57,937 nucleotides of DNA from contig CAJWGB010000007.1 of assembly GCA_913031625.1 (NCBI GenBank), positions 1 to 57,937 of the forward strand, given 5' to 3'. The notes under the pieces are model-generated. The model ran no database searches. It saw only the letters and a program-made list of their open reading frames with translations, and was not told the origin of the DNA. This DNA is from an uncultured Planctomycetaceae bacterium (GTDB lineage Bacteria; Planctomycetota; Planctomycetia; Planctomycetales; Planctomycetaceae). This document shows positions 46,388 through 55,603 of the stretch, one piece after another (positions within the stretch are counted from its first letter, which is position 1; each line of letters begins with the position of its first letter). Both the position numbers and the translations under genes were made by a program.

Positions 46388-46999
46388 GTGCCTCATTCGC
46401 TTCCCGAACTTCCCTACGCATACGACGCTCTTGAGCCGCACATTGATGCACAGACGATGGAAATCCATCACACCAAGCATCATCAGGCCTACATCAACAA
46501 GGCGAATGCTGCACTCGAAGGCACGGAGCACGCAGATACGTGCATCAATGAAGTCCTTCGCGGACTCGGTGACCTGCCTGCGGACATTCAGGGGGCTGTC
46601 CGAAACAACGGTGGCGGTCACTCAAATCACTCATTGTTCTGGACAATTCTGTCACCTGAAGGCGGCGGTGAGCCATCCGGTGAACTCGCAGACGCAATCA
46701 ATGCTGCCTGCGGAAGCTTTGATGGATTCAAAGAGGCGTTTGCGGCTGCGGCAGCAACTCGTTTCGGAAGTGGCTGGGCATGGCTTTCTGTCAATGCAGA
46801 CGGCACTGTCGCTGTCGAAAGCACGGCCAATCAGGACTCACCTCTGTCTGAAGGTCGCACACCAATCCTCGGACTTGATGTCTGGGAACATGCCTACTAC
46901 CTGAACTACCAAAACCGACGTCCGGACTACATTTCGGCATTCTGGAACGTGGTGAACTGGGACGAAGTTGCTCGACGATTCGCTGCAGCCAAAGGTTAG
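46388..46999 (+). CDS. sodA: Superoxide dismutase, Fe/Mn type
   Basis: This 203-residue enzyme starts at GTG 46388 with GGAG upstream. Metal ligands are visible: histidine in [12 protein letters not shown], histidine in [13 protein letters not shown], and aspartate and histidine in [18 protein letters not shown]. The [11 protein letters not shown] pattern favours manganese. There is no signal peptide, so it is cytoplasmic. A hairpin terminator lies about 130 bases downstream. Confidence 0.95.
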   Translation: MPHSLPELPYAYDALEPHIDAQTMEIHHTKHHQAYINKANAALEGTEHADTCINEVLRGLGDLPADIQGAVRNNGGGHSNHSLFWTILSPEGGGEPSGELADAINAACGSFDGFKEAFAAAAATRFGSGWAWLSVNADGTVAVESTANQDSPLSEGRTPILGLDVWEHAYYLNYQNRRPDYISAFWNVVNWDEVARRFAAAKG

Positions 47000-47127
47000 A
47001 CCAGTCCTGAAACCGATGCTGCAGATCGCAGCCGCAGCAAATGCCGTGTTTGCCCGGCAACTGGGATTGGGTTTTGGACTGCTCATAGAACCAGTCCACA
47101 AACCGAAGCTGATTCTCTGATTCTCTG

Positions 47128-47158
47128 ATGCACTGGCACGAATGTGCCAGTGCATTTT
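47128..47158 (+). terminator. Hairpin terminator between sodA and leuB
   Basis: ATGCACTGGCAC pairs perfectly with GTGCCAGTGCAT around a four-base loop, followed by TTTTCC. The U-run is short, so strength is moderate. It is 32 bases before the leuB start and could also act as a 5' structure of that mRNA. Confidence 0.7.
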
Positions 47159-47189
47159 CCTTCTCACCCTCCAACCTCTGAAGTGTCTT

Positions 47190-48263
47190 ATGGACGCCAA
47201 GATTGTCTTACTGCCCGGGGACGGGATTGGTCCCGAAATCGTAACTCAGGGTCGTCGTGTCCTTGAGACTGTTGCTGAACGGTTCGGTCACTCTTTTGAA
47301 ATGTCCGAGCATCCGATTGGCGGAAACGCGATCGATGACTTTGGGGACCCGCTTCCTCAGGCGACTGTTGATGCATGTCGTGACTCGGCGGCCATTCTCC
47401 TCGGAGCTGTTGGTGGTCCCAAATGGGATGACCCGACTGCCAAAACAAGACCTGAAGCCGGACTGCTGAAGATTCGGCAGGAACTCGGTCTGTTTGCCAA
47501 TCTGCGTCCCATCCAGACATGGGATGAACTGGTTGATGCATCGCCCCTCCGTCGAGACATCGTTGCCGGAACAGACATCCTGTTCTTCCGCGAACTCACC
47601 GGTGGAATTTACTTCGGTGACTCCGGACGTCGGCCACACGACAGCGGCGAAGCGGCCTACAATGAAATGGTCTATTCTACCGGCGAAGTCGAACGAGTTG
47701 TCAGGCTTGCGGCACAGGCGGCTCAGAAGCGAAAAGGAAAACTCACGTCGGTCGACAAAGCCAATGTTCTCGAGGCATCGCGACTGTGGCGCCAGGTCGC
47801 TGAACGAGTGGTTACTGAAGAGTTCCCGGATATTGAGTATGAGGTCGTGCTCGTCGATGCGATGGCCATGCATCTGATCTCGCGGCCGAAAGATTTTGAC
47901 GTGGTTGTCACCGGCAACATGTTTGGTGACATTCTGACAGACGAGGCTTCGATGCTGCCTGGCTCGCTTGGTTTGCTTCCATCTGCGTCCCTCGGGAGTG
48001 ATGGTCCAGGTCTCTATGAGCCGATTCACGGGTCCGCACCGGATATTGCCGGCCAGAATCTTGCTAATCCTCTTGCGACAATATTGGCTGTGGCGATGTT
48101 GCTCAGACATTCACTGAATCTGAATGACGAAGCGGCAGCTGTTGAGGAAGTCGTGTCCGCGACTTTGAAGGCCGGGCACCGAACCCGAGATATTGCGTCT
48201 GGCGGGACTTCCGTATCGACTACGGAGATGGGTGACCTCGTTGTCAGTCAGCTCCAGGCGTAG
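47190..48263 (+). CDS. leuB: 3-isopropylmalate dehydrogenase
   Basis: This 357-residue NAD-dependent enzyme of leucine biosynthesis starts [18 protein letters not shown]. Substrate and metal residues are seen in [31 protein letters not shown] and [37 protein letters not shown]. The tail includes [16 protein letters not shown]. Length is normal. ATG 47190 was chosen over an upstream in-frame start at 47142. No other leu genes are adjacent. Confidence 0.95.
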   Translation: MDAKIVLLPGDGIGPEIVTQGRRVLETVAERFGHSFEMSEHPIGGNAIDDFGDPLPQATVDACRDSAAILLGAVGGPKWDDPTAKTRPEAGLLKIRQELGLFANLRPIQTWDELVDASPLRRDIVAGTDILFFRELTGGIYFGDSGRRPHDSGEAAYNEMVYSTGEVERVVRLAAQAAQKRKGKLTSVDKANVLEASRLWRQVAERVVTEEFPDIEYEVVLVDAMAMHLISRPKDFDVVVTGNMFGDILTDEASMLPGSLGLLPSASLGSDGPGLYEPIHGSAPDIAGQNLANPLATILAVAMLLRHSLNLNDEAAAVEEVVSATLKAGHRTRDIASGGTSVSTTEMGDLVVSQLQA

Positions 48264-48300
48264 TTCCGAACAGTTCGAGACAGCATTCAAACCAGGAGGA

Positions 48301-48329
48301 GCAGCTTCCATTCCGGAGGCTGCTTTTTT
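48301..48329 (+). terminator. Rho-independent terminator after leuB
   Basis: GCAGCTTCC pairs with GGAGGCTGC around the loop ATTCC, followed by six T residues. It lies 38 bases after the leuB stop codon. Confidence 0.9.
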
Positions 48330-48425
48330 GTTCTGCGACGCTCTGGTTCATGCAACCACTATTCATGCCAGGCGGCCAGTCTGGCTGGCACGGATCGAAA
48401 ACTGAGATCTGTGCAGGATGATCTC

Positions 48426-48797
48426 TTAGAAGGGCGGGTCTTCGTCCGAGACGAATGTTTCTCCGAACGGTATGTCTGCCGGTTCATCAGCTGGCGGAGC
48501 TCCTCCTCCCAGTATCTCAAAGCCCATCGCTTCTGCACTGAGGAAGTACTTCACTTCACTCTGCTCGTCCCGCTGCCACTTGCGACCACTCAGCCGGTAG
48601 TTGATTTCAACTTCGACACCGACAGACAGCTGGTCGACGGCATCACAGGCATCCTGGATAAACTCCATCGGCAGATAATTGGTGAATCGACCGTTGTCCT
48701 GCTCGATCACGACCAGTCGTTTCCGAAACCCCTTTTGACCGTAGGTCTTTGTTTCATCAATGAAGTGGACTTTGCCTTCAACCTTGCCGTTACTCAT
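48426..48797 (-). CDS. DUF3127 domain protein
   Basis: From ATG 48797 this gives 123 residues. The body (VEGKVHFIDETKTYGQKGFRKRLVVIEQDNGRFTNYLPMEF) matches DUF3127, an OB-fold family that may bind single-stranded DNA. The tail after residue 100 (GGGAPPADEPADIPFG ending DEDPPF) is acidic and ends in prolines and phenylalanine, like the SSB C-terminal tip that recruits partners. I infer a role in DNA metabolism. Confidence 0.85.
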   Translation of the reverse strand: MSNGKVEGKVHFIDETKTYGQKGFRKRLVVIEQDNGRFTNYLPMEFIQDACDAVDQLSVGVEVEINYRLSGRKWQRDEQSEVKYFLSAEAMGFEILGGGAPPADEPADIPFGETFVSDEDPPF

Positions 48798-49070
48798 CTG
48801 TCTGTTATCTGTCTTGGCGCTGAAACGAGTTGGAACCATGAGTCGGTGAGAAGGTTCCTGCAAGCAAAGATGGTAGGTCTCCATCTTCAGATGCACAAGC
48901 GGCTGAGTATGGAAACGCTTAATCGGGCGCACGCAAAAGCGACGAGTCTGAGGATCAAAACTCGTCGCCATCGCTGTATCTCAGAGCTCAACCGAGAACC
49001 GATCCGCGTGTTCAGCAACTCACGGCATCCACTGGGTCTGTGATCCCAGCATCGGCGTCAGAATCCGGAT

Positions 49071-49244
49071 CTAGCTCTCTTTTGATTCGAGCTCAACAAA
49101 GGGGCTCATGCGGCGAGCTTTGGCCAGCAGCTCTGCCTTTTCAGCATCGGTGGAAGCAGCAGCATGCTTCGCGCGAATCTTCTTCAGCTGAACGCGGCGT
49201 TTTCGTCGTCGAGCCAGTTCGCGTTGTCGTTCCACTCGTCCCAT
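49071..49244 (-). CDS. Small basic DUF6800 protein
   Basis: This 57-residue protein from ATG 49244 starts MGRVERQRELARRRKRRVQLKKIRAKH, a strongly basic helix, then a second helix STDAEKAELLAKARRMSPF. It matches the DUF6800 family of planctomycetes. The basic helix suggests binding to nucleic acid or the ribosome, but no function is established. Confidence 0.82.
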   Translation of the reverse strand: MGRVERQRELARRRKRRVQLKKIRAKHAAASTDAEKAELLAKARRMSPFVELESKES

Positions 49245-49497
49245 GAATCTGTATCTTTGAAAGGTGTTGTTTATTGCCGGGTAAAGGCCGTTGAGGCACC
49301 AGATCCTCGAAAAACGCTGGACTTTTGCCCGAAACAAGCCGCGTAGCATACTGCGACCCGATTTCATGTCAATCTGATCTCTTCGGTGGTTTAGGTTTAT
49401 CGGCCAAAACCCCCATTCACCGTGCGTTTTCTGGAGTTTTCCTGAACTCGGGCCCCCGACAGAGCCCTTCCGAAGACATCTGGAAAACCAGCCTGAA

Positions 49498-49890
49498 TCA
49501 GGCTTCGCGCACCTCGATCATGGTGTCCAGCTTGGTCAGACGCAGGACTTCTCGAACGTCTTCGCTGGGGTTAAATACCTGAACGACTTGCACACCCTCG
49601 AGTTTTCGCAGGGAAACAAGAAGTCCCAGCATCCCGCTGGGCACCAGTTTCACGCCGTCGAGATCAAAGGCCACGACCGTTGAATTGTTGGCAACCAGCA
49701 GGTCTGAAATGGCAGCTCGGTAGTGTGCGGCGTTGAATTCGGAGGGGACATCCCTGCCATCGAAGCCCAGCACGCTGGTTTCGCCAACGCTGTATACTTT
49801 CAGGAGGCCGTCTTCCGTCAGGGCGTACTGCTGGCTGTGGAATCCGCTGTCGTCAGATGGATTTGGTTCGTCGTTTTCTACTTCGCTCAT
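49498..49890 (-). CDS. STAS domain protein (anti-sigma factor antagonist-like)
   Basis: This 130-residue protein from ATG 49890 has a charged N-terminus and a STAS domain. VVAFDLDGVKLVPSGMLGLLVSLRK is the helix-1 region where the phosphorylated serine of SpoIIAA-like proteins lies; a serine is kept (P-S-G). It probably works in a partner-switch regulating a sigma factor or another signalling protein. No anti-sigma kinase is adjacent. Confidence 0.85.
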   Translation of the reverse strand: MSEVENDEPNPSDDSGFHSQQYALTEDGLLKVYSVGETSVLGFDGRDVPSEFNAAHYRAAISDLLVANNSTVVAFDLDGVKLVPSGMLGLLVSLRKLEGVQVVQVFNPSEDVREVLRLTKLDTMIEVREA

Positions 49891-50236
49891 TGTTCTTCCG
49901 GACAGGTGAAGGCCTGTGTACGGGTGACTCGCCGTCAGGCTTATTGTAGCGACTGCCCGGGGTGATCTCTCGGTCAGTCTACAATTTCGTACCCGTGGAC
50001 CGAATTGCTCCTGAAATCGACAATCACCGTTCGTTTCTGAACCCAATTTCGGCGGCTGTCTCTTCCGTGAGACGATGGTGCGGATCTGCGGCAGCAGGCA
50101 ATTCAATTAAATTGTTTTTGATGGATCTGCCGCTTTACACGCCCTTCGTTACTGATAAAAATCCCGCTTCCCGAATACGGCTGACTTGCTGGATTGGCAT
50201 TGCCGATCCGTTTCCAGTCACATTCAAACTCACCAT

Positions 50237-50308
50237 TACCCCATGGTGTAATTGGTAGCACGACAGATTCTGGTTCTGTAAGTTGGGGTTCAAGTCCCTG
50301 TGGGGTAA
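50237..50308 (+). tRNA. tRNA-Gln (anticodon CTG)
   Basis: The cloverleaf folds completely by hand. The acceptor TACCCCA pairs with TGGGGTA. The D stem is GTGT/GCAC, and the anticodon stem ACAGA/TCTGT has loop TTCTGGT, giving CTG at positions 34-36 (reads CAG). The T arm has loop TTCAAGT. The discriminator is A. CCA is not encoded. A terminator follows directly. Confidence 0.95.
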
Positions 50309-50311
50309 CTC

Positions 50312-50338
50312 AAGCTCGGCATCGCCGGGCTTTTTTTG
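50312..50338 (+). terminator. Rho-independent terminator after tRNA-Gln
   Basis: AAGCTCGGC pairs with GCCGGGCTT around the loop ATC, followed by five T residues, four bases after the tRNA. Confidence 0.9.
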
Positions 50339-50377
50339 TGCGCTGTTGTGGCCCGGAGATCTCATGGCAGCTTCCTG

Positions 50378-50543
50378 GCGGAGCGGCGCGAGCCGCCCGG
50401 CCGATCGCGCTTACGAGCTGGCTGCCGGATTGGTCAATTCGAACTCGGAAGGCGGTTCGGCCGGAGTGCTTGCGCACTACCGCCAGTAAGAGGTGCTTCC
50501 TGCAGTAAAGCTAATCGAGGCAACCAGTTAGAACGATGGATGC
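50378..50543 (+). repeat. Dispersed repeat, copy 1
   Basis: About 166 bp that recur in inverted orientation at 57772-57937 with about 87% identity (hand count, no gaps needed). It opens with the dyad GCGGC-GCGA-GCCGC (50383-50396), a stem with a GNRA-type tetraloop. One frame reads a short peptide (SGASRPADRAYELAAGL and following) that ends in TAA inside the repeat. No transposase or obvious flanking duplication is seen. The rest of the region from 50544 to 50678 shows nothing recognisable. Confidence 0.85.
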
Positions 50544-50678
50544 AGTTTCCTGTCACGCATCGGGTTACCAGAGAGCAGTTCACGTGACGATTTACCAGGC
50601 GCAGAGCTCAACGCCCCGCAGGAATTCTCGTTTAAGCCGCAGCCGAAAACGCACGTGTCGCCGCCACGGTGACTCATG

Positions 50679-51449
50679 CTATTCGCTTTGGAGCGGCGCG
50701 TTGCTGGGTAATCCGTCCTGCGCTGGCGTGATGCGGTAACGCCACTGCAGTGGATCCGGAAGTTCGAAATCGGCGAACTCAAGGTGAATCACCCGTCGGG
50801 CGGTCGGCAGATCTCCGGCCTCGTTCTCATCCATCGGCGACGACGCATGCAGCAGCAGCGGGTTCATCAGTAATACGTCCCCTGAATTCACCTCCACAAT
50901 GCACTCATTAACTCTTGCCTGAGATGACGCGATTTGAGATTCCGACAGAGCGTCACGATGAGTCCCCGGCAGGACTCTGAGGGCTCCGTTGTTCTGGTGT
51001 GCGTCATCAAGGTGAATTCTGGCGGCGATAATTCGTCCCATGAGTTCAGCGGGGGGCTGAACACACGGAATCCCGGCTTTCCTGGTCCAACCACTGAACC
51101 TGGCCACTTCATGCCGTTCCGTTACCGCGATGGCTCGATCCTGATGCCAGAAGACTCCCCAGTTGGCACGCGGCGTCTTGTCAAACAGAGTCGAACGTGT
51201 CATGAACCATGGTGCATCAAACAGCCCATAGAGCAATCGTACCATCTGTTCGTTCTGCAATAGTTCCCGCGTCTCCGGAACCACATCGATCAGATTGCGA
51301 AAGCCGTAGGTTTCATTGCGCGCGGAAACACTTTCCGCATGTGCTTCAGTGCGCGCAGCATCAGTAAGGTCTCGGAATCGGCCTACTTCATCTCGGGAAT
51401 AGACGTTTCGGAGGACAGCGTAGCCATCTTCCTCGAGTTGCCGAGCCAT
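50679..51449 (-). CDS. Phytanoyl-CoA dioxygenase family protein
   Basis: This 256-residue Fe(II)/2-oxoglutarate oxygenase-like protein from ATG 51449 (GGAG upstream) starts MARQLEEDGYAVLRNVYSRDEV. The metal triad is visible: H-x-D in WHQDRAIAV and a distal histidine in MNPLLLHASSPM, with arginine after it for 2-oxoglutarate. The segment GALRVLPGTHRDALSE is typical. Substrate unknown. A TTG start 31 codons upstream would overlap the glycosyltransferase stop and is less likely. It is cotranscribed with the upstream glycosyltransferase gene. Confidence 0.85.
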   Translation of the reverse strand: MARQLEEDGYAVLRNVYSRDEVGRFRDLTDAARTEAHAESVSARNETYGFRNLIDVVPETRELLQNEQMVRLLYGLFDAPWFMTRSTLFDKTPRANWGVFWHQDRAIAVTERHEVARFSGWTRKAGIPCVQPPAELMGRIIAARIHLDDAHQNNGALRVLPGTHRDALSESQIASSQARVNECIVEVNSGDVLLMNPLLLHASSPMDENEAGDLPTARRVIHLEFADFELPDPLQWRYRITPAQDGLPSNAPLQSE

Positions 51450-51471
51450 CTCGGCTCCATCACCCGGGCTG

Positions 51472-52620
51472 TCAGTCTGAGTGGTGTTCACGTCGGCCTG
51501 TTTCAGGGTGCTGACTTGATTTGGTGTCCTGTCTGGACGCAAGTAACTGGAGAAGTCGTTGATCGTATTGTTGCACAGCTCGCTCCCACGTGAACTCAGA
51601 TCGCACTCGTTTTAGGGCAGCAGCTGCTCGGGAGTACCTGTCCTCCGGGGATGACAGTGCTTCAACCATCGCTGCTGTCAATTGTGCTGTGTCGCGAGGA
51701 GGCACGAGCCAGCCAAATCGGTCGTCCGGAATCAACTCTTCAGTACCATCCACCTGCGTCGCGATCACTGGGAGGCCAGTCGCCATCGCCTCCAGGACTG
51801 CGTTTGGCATACCTTCCCAACGTGAGGGCAGAACCAGTATGGTGGCTTCACTCAGATACGGAACAGCATCCGCTTGATGCCCGTGAAGCAATACCTGTGA
51901 TCGCAGGGCGTTCGGAACTGCGGATCTGATTGCTTCAGACAGGTCACCGTCTCCCACAAAATGCAGCTCTGTCGCGGATCGAATTTCCTCGGGAAGGTCC
52001 TGCCATGCCCTCAGCAGGTTGGCAGGATCCTTCTGTGCTGTCAGTCTGCCAAGGAACAGAACTTTCGCCGGACGTGGCCGATCAGGCTTTGGTTGCTGTT
52101 CCGGACAATCGATCCCATTCGGAATGCTGGAGATCTGTTCAGGAAGAAGCCCACAGAGCTGAGCGTGCGTTTGTGCGACATTTCTGCTGACTGCGATGTA
52201 GTGAGTCACTCGCCCGGAGGTCAGCCGATCTGACCATCGAACCCAACTACGGCGATCTGCCACACGCACTCCGCAGACTGTTATTGGAATGCCTGCGCGT
52301 CGAGCAGCCAGACGGCCCCAAAATCCTGCCTGATGAAGAAATGTCAGGAGGATCTGCGGCTTCACTGTTCGCAGCAGTCCCGTCAGTCTCCCGAGCACTC
52401 GAATGTCGGTCATACCTCCGCATCCGAGCGCGTGGATCGGAATCTCAGCTTCCTCCAGCGACGCGGCGAGCGGCCCACGGTCACGCAGACTGACGACAGT
52501 AACCGGCCAGCCGAGGTCGCGGAGACCAATGCTGATGTTGACCAAAGCTTTCTCGGCGCCGCCACGGTCCAGTTCATTGATGCAGATCACCAATGGTGCT
52601 CGCTGAACGGTAGCGGACAA
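51472..52620 (-). CDS. Family GT4 glycosyltransferase
   Basis: This 382-residue GT-B enzyme transfers a sugar from an activated donor to a glycan or lipid. Landmarks are CINELDRGGAEKALV at the N-terminus, VSRNVAQTHAQL and SSIPNGIDCPEQ in the middle, KVLFLGRLTAQKDPANLL, and WEGMPNAVLEAMATGLPVIAT with the E-x7-E motif. The start at TTG 52620 has a poor ribosome-binding site, so the true start may differ. The PhyH-like oxygenase lies 22 bases downstream. Confidence 0.88.
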   Translation of the reverse strand: MSATVQRAPLVICINELDRGGAEKALVNISIGLRDLGWPVTVVSLRDRGPLAASLEEAEIPIHALGCGGMTDIRVLGRLTGLLRTVKPQILLTFLHQAGFWGRLAARRAGIPITVCGVRVADRRSWVRWSDRLTSGRVTHYIAVSRNVAQTHAQLCGLLPEQISSIPNGIDCPEQQPKPDRPRPAKVLFLGRLTAQKDPANLLRAWQDLPEEIRSATELHFVGDGDLSEAIRSAVPNALRSQVLLHGHQADAVPYLSEATILVLPSRWEGMPNAVLEAMATGLPVIATQVDGTEELIPDDRFGWLVPPRDTAQLTAAMVEALSSPEDRYSRAAAALKRVRSEFTWERAVQQYDQRLLQLLASRQDTKSSQHPETGRREHHSD

Positions 52621-52975
52621 AGCTCAATTCTCGACTGGCAGGCGGCATAACATAACGCGCGAAACTGCTCGCGTTTCCGGATTCTCTGAAATCGGGGCGA
52701 CCAGGGACAGTCAGATCTACGTTTTGGAATCCCGGAGCGTTGGCGATTGGTTGTCGTAGATCGCATAGATGCTTCTGCCGATCCCTGATTTCTGTGAAAT
52801 AAGCAAAACACACCGTCGATTCCACAGCAATTCGTACGAATTGAAGCCCGGGTCGAAGCTCAGGTTGCCTGACTTCGCGGATATGTAACAATGGCGTCAG
52901 GGAGCCCGCCTTGTTTTGCCGGACGCTTACTTCCCTCACGTTCCTGTTGTTTCAGTTGCACGACAGAGCACTCTG
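52621..52975. other. Intergenic region between divergent GT4 and PIN-TRAM genes
   Basis: About 355 bases with no convincing gene. It should contain both promoters. I see no terminator or repeat. Confidence 0.4.
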
Positions 52976-54001
52976 ATGCTGTTGATTATTCTCCGAGTCT
53001 GTTACTTCATGGTGTGCGTTGGTTCGATCATCGCGTACATCAACAGTGACTTTCTGGATGCAAATATTGAGATCCCGGACATCATCGCGAATAACAAGTT
53101 TGCGGCGTTCGTGATTCTGCTGTTTATCAGTCAGATCTTCACCCTTCTCGACCTTGTCATTCGGCGGAAACGCATTGAGGTCATTTCGGGGCTGTACTTT
53201 GGGATCCTGATTGGTGTGCTGCTCGCATTCCTGCTGAACCAGGCACTCTTTACGGTCGTCCACGAGGACTTCAAGGAGCTTGTCAACATCATGACGCTCC
53301 TGATCATGTGCTACACGTCAGTGTCGGTAATCCTGCAGACCAAGGACGATTTCCGGTTTGTGATTCCGTACGTGGAGTTCGCACGTGACCTCAAAGGAGG
53401 GCGCCCACTGGTGGTGGACAGCAGCTCGCTGATTGATGGGCGAATTGCGGACGTTGTTGATACTCAGATCCTTGAATCCCAGCTGGTTGTGCCGGACTTT
53501 GTTCTACAGGAAGTACAGAACGTCGCGGACAGCAGCGACAAGAGTCGCCGAAGTCGTGGACGCAGGGGACTCGAAGTCCTTGCCAAGATGCAGAAGAATC
53601 CTCACGCTGAAATCCGTGTAGAGGATACGAGTGAGGCTGAGCTGCAGGCTCAGGCCGTCGATCACCGAATTGTGGAACTTGCAAAGCAGCTGCGTGGCGG
53701 AGTCATCACCAATGACTTCAATCTCAACAAGGTGGCCAGTGTTCAGGGTATTCTGGTGATTAACCTGAATGACGTGGCTAACGCGCTGCGACCTCGTTAC
53801 ATCCCCGGTGAACGACTACGGATCAAAATCATCAAAATCGGTGAGTCGCCTCACCAGGGAGTCGGATACCTTGATGACGGCACAATGGTTGTGTGCGAGG
53901 GCGCTGCAAACCGGATCGGTGAAGATATCGATTGTGTCGTCACGAGCGTTCTGCAGAGCAGTGCCGGCCGCATGATCTTCACCAAGCCTGATGACCACTA
54001 A
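52976..54001 (+). CDS. Membrane-anchored PIN and TRAM domain protein
   Basis: This 341-residue protein has four predicted membrane helices (about 1-135). A PIN domain follows (about 155-280), with acidic residues in VVDSSSLIDGRIADVV, and DFNLNKVASVQG gives another acidic site. A TRAM domain forms the C-terminus (about 280-341; ESPHQGVGYLDDGTMVVCEGAA). This matches the YacL family. PIN domains usually cut RNA. ATG 52976 was chosen because it starts the first helix. Confidence 0.92.
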   Translation: MLLIILRVCYFMVCVGSIIAYINSDFLDANIEIPDIIANNKFAAFVILLFISQIFTLLDLVIRRKRIEVISGLYFGILIGVLLAFLLNQALFTVVHEDFKELVNIMTLLIMCYTSVSVILQTKDDFRFVIPYVEFARDLKGGRPLVVDSSSLIDGRIADVVDTQILESQLVVPDFVLQEVQNVADSSDKSRRSRGRRGLEVLAKMQKNPHAEIRVEDTSEAELQAQAVDHRIVELAKQLRGGVITNDFNLNKVASVQGILVINLNDVANALRPRYIPGERLRIKIIKIGESPHQGVGYLDDGTMVVCEGAANRIGEDIDCVVTSVLQSSAGRMIFTKPDDH

Positions 54002-54062
54002 ACGGCGTGGCTTCGGCACTATCGGCCTGGTCAACTCATTAAACGCCCCGGGAGTTTCCGGC

Positions 54063-54269
54063 ATGAGCATTTCCATTACCGTCAACGGCGAGGCCCGACC
54101 GGCACATTCGGACTGGACGGTGGCCGATCTGTTGCTGGATCTGGATGTCAATAATCGATACTGCGCAGTCGAACGGAATCGAGAGCTCATTCCGCGGGAA
54201 GAGCATCATCGATGCCAGCTGCAGGCCGGTGATCAGATTGAAATTGTGACTCTGGTCGGGGGCGGCTGA
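54063..54269 (+). CDS. thiS: Thiamine sulfur carrier ThiS
   Basis: This 68-residue ubiquitin-fold protein ends in VTLVGGG; the Gly-Gly end is converted to a thiocarboxylate that donates sulfur to the thiazole ring of thiamine. ATG 54063 gives [12 protein letters not shown], the normal ThiS start. It lies 64 bases upstream of thiG, its partner. Confidence 0.92.
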   Translation: MSISITVNGEARPAHSDWTVADLLLDLDVNNRYCAVERNRELIPREEHHRCQLQAGDQIEIVTLVGGG

Positions 54270-54333
54270 CAGATCGATCGGAGTTTGCTTAAATGCGACC
54301 TTCCAGGACGCTTCGTCTCCACAGCCTAAAATC

Positions 54334-55164
54334 ATGTCCACTGCTGCCAACCCCTCCGCTGACGCTCGGATCAAAATCGGATCTCATACCCTTCGCTCTC
54401 GCCTAATTGTCGGAACCGGCAAGTATGAGACGTTTGAGCAGATGCAGGAATGTCTTGAGATCAGTGGTGCGGACGTCATCACTGTCGCCGTTCGACGGGA
54501 ACGTCTGGTCGACGCCGACGGCCGAAACATTCTCGACTTCATTGACCTCGATCAGTACACAATTCTTCCAAATACGGCTGGCTGCTTTACCGCCGAAGAT
54601 GCGGTTCGAGTGGCTCGCCTGGGACGAGAGATCCTCAGAGGGCTCGAGAATCCGGGGGCCGACTGGGTGAAGCTGGAAGTGCTCGGGGATACCAAAACTC
54701 TGCTGCCGGATCCGATCGCCACAGTCGAAGCGTGTCGCCAGCTGGTGGAGGATGGGTTTCAGGTGTTGTGCTACACCTCGGACGACCCGATCACTGCTCG
54801 ACGGCTGAAAGATGCTGGAGCCTCTTCTGTAATGCCGGCGGGAAGTCCTATCGGCAGTGGTCAGGGGATTCTGAACCCGAACAATATCCGCATCTGTATG
54901 GAGTACCTGCGAGAGGGTGATCCGGACTATCCAGTGATTGTTGACGCAGGTGTGGGAACGGCCAGCGATGTTGCGGCCGCGATGGAACTGGGGTGTGACG
55001 GAGTCCTGTTGAACACAGCCATTGCATCTGCGAAGAACCCTCATCTGATGGCCGACGCCATGCGGCAGGCCTGTATCGCGGGACGCCAGGCGTTCCTTGC
55101 CGGACGAATTCCTCGAAAACTGTATGCCACGGCATCCAGCCCGGTCGATGGCACAATTCAATAA
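54334..55164 (+). CDS. thiG: Thiazole synthase ThiG
   Basis: This 276-residue TIM-barrel enzyme condenses deoxyxylulose phosphate with dehydroglycine and ThiS thiocarboxylate to make thiazole phosphate. Family landmarks are [55 protein letters not shown] and GVLLNTAIA. Length is normal. It is in an operon with thiS. No other thiamine genes and no TPP riboswitch are seen nearby. Confidence 0.96.
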   Translation: MSTAANPSADARIKIGSHTLRSRLIVGTGKYETFEQMQECLEISGADVITVAVRRERLVDADGRNILDFIDLDQYTILPNTAGCFTAEDAVRVARLGREILRGLENPGADWVKLEVLGDTKTLLPDPIATVEACRQLVEDGFQVLCYTSDDPITARRLKDAGASSVMPAGSPIGSGQGILNPNNIRICMEYLREGDPDYPVIVDAGVGTASDVAAAMELGCDGVLLNTAIASAKNPHLMADAMRQACIAGRQAFLAGRIPRKLYATASSPVDGTIQ

Positions 55165-55250
55165 GTGTCACTCAACCTGTTGAGAGCAGGTGTTGAATTC
55201 TTCACTGCATCAACATCATAATGGTGCCTTCCGAATCAGAGACTTGAGCG

Positions 55251-55478
55251 ATGCCCATTTTTGAATACTACTGCGAAGACTGCACCAACGAATTTGAGAT
55301 CCTGGTGAATCGCAGCGATAGCCCGTCCTGCCCTCAATGCAGCTCACAGAAACTTGAGAAGCTGATGAGCGCCGCGCGAGGGCGAGTAGCGTCCGGTGCA
55401 GCGCTGCCGATCGCCGGAAAGGACTGTCCGCCACCAGAAGCTGGGCCCTGCAGTCCACACTGCTGCCGACTGCCGTGA
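55251..55478 (+). CDS. FmdB-type zinc-ribbon protein
   Basis: This 75-residue protein starts MPIFEYYCEDC, then CPQC, the zinc-ribbon pair typical of FmdB regulatory proteins. The tail is short and ends GPCSPHCCRLP, so three more cysteines follow. Function unknown; FmdB proteins are thought to regulate amidase or formamidase genes, which are not present here. Confidence 0.85.
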   Translation: MPIFEYYCEDCTNEFEILVNRSDSPSCPQCSSQKLEKLMSAARGRVASGAALPIAGKDCPPPEAGPCSPHCCRLP

Positions 55479-55603
55479 GTGACGCTGTCAGCTTTGGAAC
55501 AACTGCACCGTCGGTCGTCCTGTCGTGTCGGGCGTGGGCTTGCGAATTCAGCACGCCTGCCTGACAATAGCGGGCTTCTCACCCCATTGCCTGGAGGCCC
55601 CCG

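Noticed and set aside
47208-48110. Minus-strand frame of 300 codons
   Set aside because: It is antisense to leuB, which has all its family motifs.
50691-50701. Third copy of the 166-bp repeat
   Set aside because: Only GGAGCGGCGCG matches; the flanks do not. It lies at the 3' end of the PhyH gene and is probably chance.
51450-51542. Longer PhyH protein starting at TTG 51542
   Set aside because: It would overlap the glycosyltransferase stop, and the ATG at 51449 has GGAG upstream and starts at the usual place in the fold.
54002-54062. TPP riboswitch upstream of thiS/thiG
   Set aside because: The gap is only 61 bases after the PIN-TRAM stop and lacks the CUGAGA and related conserved elements.
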